A DNA stretch of 7,359 nt from Acidobacteriota bacterium. GTDB lineage: Bacteria; Acidobacteriota; Terriglobia; UBA7540. Shown here piece by piece: positions 6,082-7,359 of the stretch. Within the stretch, counting starts at the first letter, position 1. Each line of letters opens with the position of its first letter. Both the position numbers and the translations under genes were made by a program. Under the pieces are notes generated by a model. The model worked only from the letters and a program-made list of their open reading frames with translations, did not search any database and had not been told where the DNA came from. The stretch covers positions 1 through 7,359 of the forward strand of contig JAKASH010000139.1 in assembly GCA_021828225.1 (NCBI GenBank), written 5' to 3'.

Positions 6082-7113
6082 ATGCCAACTCTCAGGGACA
6101 CCGTCATCCCCTTCCACGCCGGAGACGGGTTTGAGTGCAACCTGATCCACGTGGAAGGCGACAAGCCCGCGACGAAAGGGCCGGTGCTGCTGGTGCACGG
6201 CGCCGGAGTGCGCGCCAACATTTTTCGCGCGCCCACCCGCGAGAACATCGTCGCTTTTCTCATCGGCCACGGCTACGACGTCTGGCTGGAGAACTGGCGC
6301 GCCAGCATCGACCTGCCTCCCAACCGCTGGACGCTGGACCAGGCTGCCGTCTACGACCATCCGGTGGCCGTGCGAACAATCACGGAGCTCACCGGAGCGA
6401 GTGAAATCAAGGCGGTGATCCACTGCCAGGGTTCCACCAGCCTGATGATGGCGGCGGTGGCGGGATTGCTGCCGCAGGTGAAGACCATCGTTTCCAACGC
6501 CGTCTCGCTGCATACCATCATTCCGGATTTTTCCGCGTTTAAGATCAGGTACGCGATGCCCCTGATCAAAAGCGCCACCGACTATCTCGATCCGCAGTGG
6601 GGACTGCATGCGCCGACGATGACGGCCAAGGTGGTCAATTCGATCGTGCAGCTTACCCATCACGAGTGCCACAACCCCGTTTGCAAGGAAGTCAGCTTCA
6701 CGTACGGCAGCGGGCATCCGGCGCTGTGGCGGCACGAGAACCTGAGCGACGAGACTCACGAGTGGTTGAAGCAGGAGTTTGCGAAGGTTCCGCTCACCTT
6801 CTTTGAACAGATGAAACGGTGCGTCGAGCGCGGCCATCTGGTCAGCGTCGACGGAAAGAAAGAGCTGCCCGAGGATTTCCTGGCGCAGCCTCCGCAGACC
6901 GACGCGCGCTTCGCGTTTTTCGCCGGCGAGAAGAACCTCTGCTTCCTGCCCGAGAGCCAGGTCCGAACCTGGGAATATTTCGATTCGCATTGCCGGAATT
7001 ACCATACCTTGCACACTCTGCCGGGCTACAGCCATCTGGACGTTTTCATGGGCTCGACGGCAGCCCGTGACGTTTTCCCGCTGATGCTCGCGGAACTGGA
7101 CAAGCCACAGTGA
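6082..7113 (+). CDS. Alpha/beta hydrolase with cysteine in the nucleophile elbow
   Basis: This 343-residue protein starts at ATG 6082, with GGAG 9 bases upstream; the frame is open back to 5953 inside the GMC gene, but that part is not homologous. The order is alpha/beta-hydrolase: PVLLVHGAGVRANIF (34-48) carries the oxyanion HGAG; GYDVWLENWRASIDLP (64-79) and NRWTLDQAAVYD follow; then the elbow at 113-118 reads IHCQGS, placing Cys115 where most members have Ser. His318 in LPGYSHLDVFMG is the likely catalytic His. The acid would fall in FFAGEKNLCFLPES (279-292), with Glu283 the candidate. Cys196 and Cys201 in HHECHNPVCKEV are also notable. Cys in the elbow and the W-NWR segment recall polyhydroxyalkanoate synthases and dienelactone hydrolases, so acyl-thioester or lactone chemistry is possible. 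No signal peptide is seen. It sits between the GMC enzyme and the decarboxylase-like protein with short gaps, so it should share their substrate. The exact reaction is unknown. Confidence 0.88.
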   Translation: MPTLRDTVIPFHAGDGFECNLIHVEGDKPATKGPVLLVHGAGVRANIFRAPTRENIVAFLIGHGYDVWLENWRASIDLPPNRWTLDQAAVYDHPVAVRTITELTGASEIKAVIHCQGSTSLMMAAVAGLLPQVKTIVSNAVSLHTIIPDFSAFKIRYAMPLIKSATDYLDPQWGLHAPTMTAKVVNSIVQLTHHECHNPVCKEVSFTYGSGHPALWRHENLSDETHEWLKQEFAKVPLTFFEQMKRCVERGHLVSVDGKKELPEDFLAQPPQTDARFAFFAGEKNLCFLPESQVRTWEYFDSHCRNYHTLHTLPGYSHLDVFMGSTAARDVFPLMLAELDKPQ

Positions 7114-7122
7114 GGTACAGCC

Positions 7123-7359
7123 ATGTCAATCCCGAAGCGAGTGCTGAACGCCGCCGGACGTTATTCCTTGGTGGACGGAATTCCGTTCAAGCTGCCGATC
7201 TCCTGCGAGAAATCACCCGTGCTGATGGCGGCCTTTCCGATCAACGCGGAAAAGGCCCGGGCGCTGATGCCCGGCAATGAAATCTTTCCGCTCAAGGTGT
7301 GGAACCGCGGCCTGCTGATGATCACGGTCGTCGACTACCGCGTCACGACGATCGGCAAG
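7123..7359 (+). CDS. Acetoacetate decarboxylase-family protein, N-terminal part (runs off right edge)
   Basis: The frame is open for 79 codons from ATG 7123, with GAGG 9 bases upstream that overlaps the stop codon of the hydrolase gene. It reads SPVLMAAFPINAEKARALMP, then FPLKVWNRGLLMITVVDYRV and TTIGK at the window end. The pattern of a hydrophobic strand, a helix ending in a Leu/Met-Pro turn, then a V-DYR strand fits the acetoacetate decarboxylase (ADC, PF06314) fold. The Schiff-base Lys of true decarboxylases would lie beyond the window, so I cannot tell whether it is catalytic. Many ADC-like proteins are not acetoacetate decarboxylases and use the fold for other Schiff-base or aldol-type reactions. 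The 9-base gap and shared strand make translational coupling with the hydrolase likely. Confidence 0.75.
   Translation, partial: MSIPKRVLNAAGRYSLVDGIPFKLPISCEKSPVLMAAFPINAEKARALMPGNEIFPLKVWNRGLLMITVVDYRVTTIGK

Noticed and set aside
6019..7035. A 338-residue minus-strand open frame opposite the hydrolase.
   Set aside because: It is a long shadow frame caused by GC-rich codons of the real hydrolase. Its composition is Arg/His/Gln-rich and lacks folds or motifs.

Overview
The window is a GC-rich bacterial chromosomal segment. Its style suggests a soil acidobacterium (Acidobacteriota): a lactonase-type beta-propeller gene, an RND-type outer-membrane factor beside a small His-bearing membrane protein, and a GMC oxidoreductase / hydrolase / acetoacetate-decarboxylase-like cassette. 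This placement is an inference from protein style only. No rRNA, tRNA, CRISPR array or insertion sequence was seen.

Left part, minus strand (1-2325). The window opens inside the N-terminal 164 codons of a TolC/CzcC-type outer-membrane efflux lipoprotein (start at 492, running off the left edge). After about 305 bases with no convincing gene comes a 107-residue, two-helix membrane protein with a His/Asp-rich loop (798-1121). It sits directly behind a near-consensus promoter that would give an almost leaderless mRNA. Next is a complete seven-bladed beta-propeller lactonase of the 6-phosphogluconolactonase family (1246-2325).

Middle part, plus strand (2369-3540). This is a stretch of gene decay. 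A sugar-permease-like gene of the DMT/GRP type has lost its N-terminal part and carries two frameshifts and an in-frame stop. It is followed, with an 8-base overlap, by the start of a PCMH-type FAD-binding oxidoreductase. That gene still has a perfect ribosome binding site but is frameshifted after about 20 codons and breaks off after about 140. Both remnants remain readable across frames, so the decay looks recent.

Right part, plus strand (3687-7359). This holds an intact, tightly spaced operon: a 784-residue cholesterol-oxidase-like GMC flavoprotein with a five-Cys cluster and an extra C-terminal domain; a 343-residue alpha/beta hydrolase whose nucleophile elbow carries Cys instead of Ser; and the first 79 codons of an acetoacetate-decarboxylase-family protein that runs off the right edge. 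The gaps are 40 and 9 bases. The three probably act in one pathway: oxidation of a sterol-like or other hydrophobic alcohol, then thioester/ester or C-C bond chemistry, then decarboxylation or a related Schiff-base reaction. The substrate cannot be read from the sequence. The broken FAD oxidoreductase just upstream may be a lost fourth member. This cassette is the most interesting content of the window.
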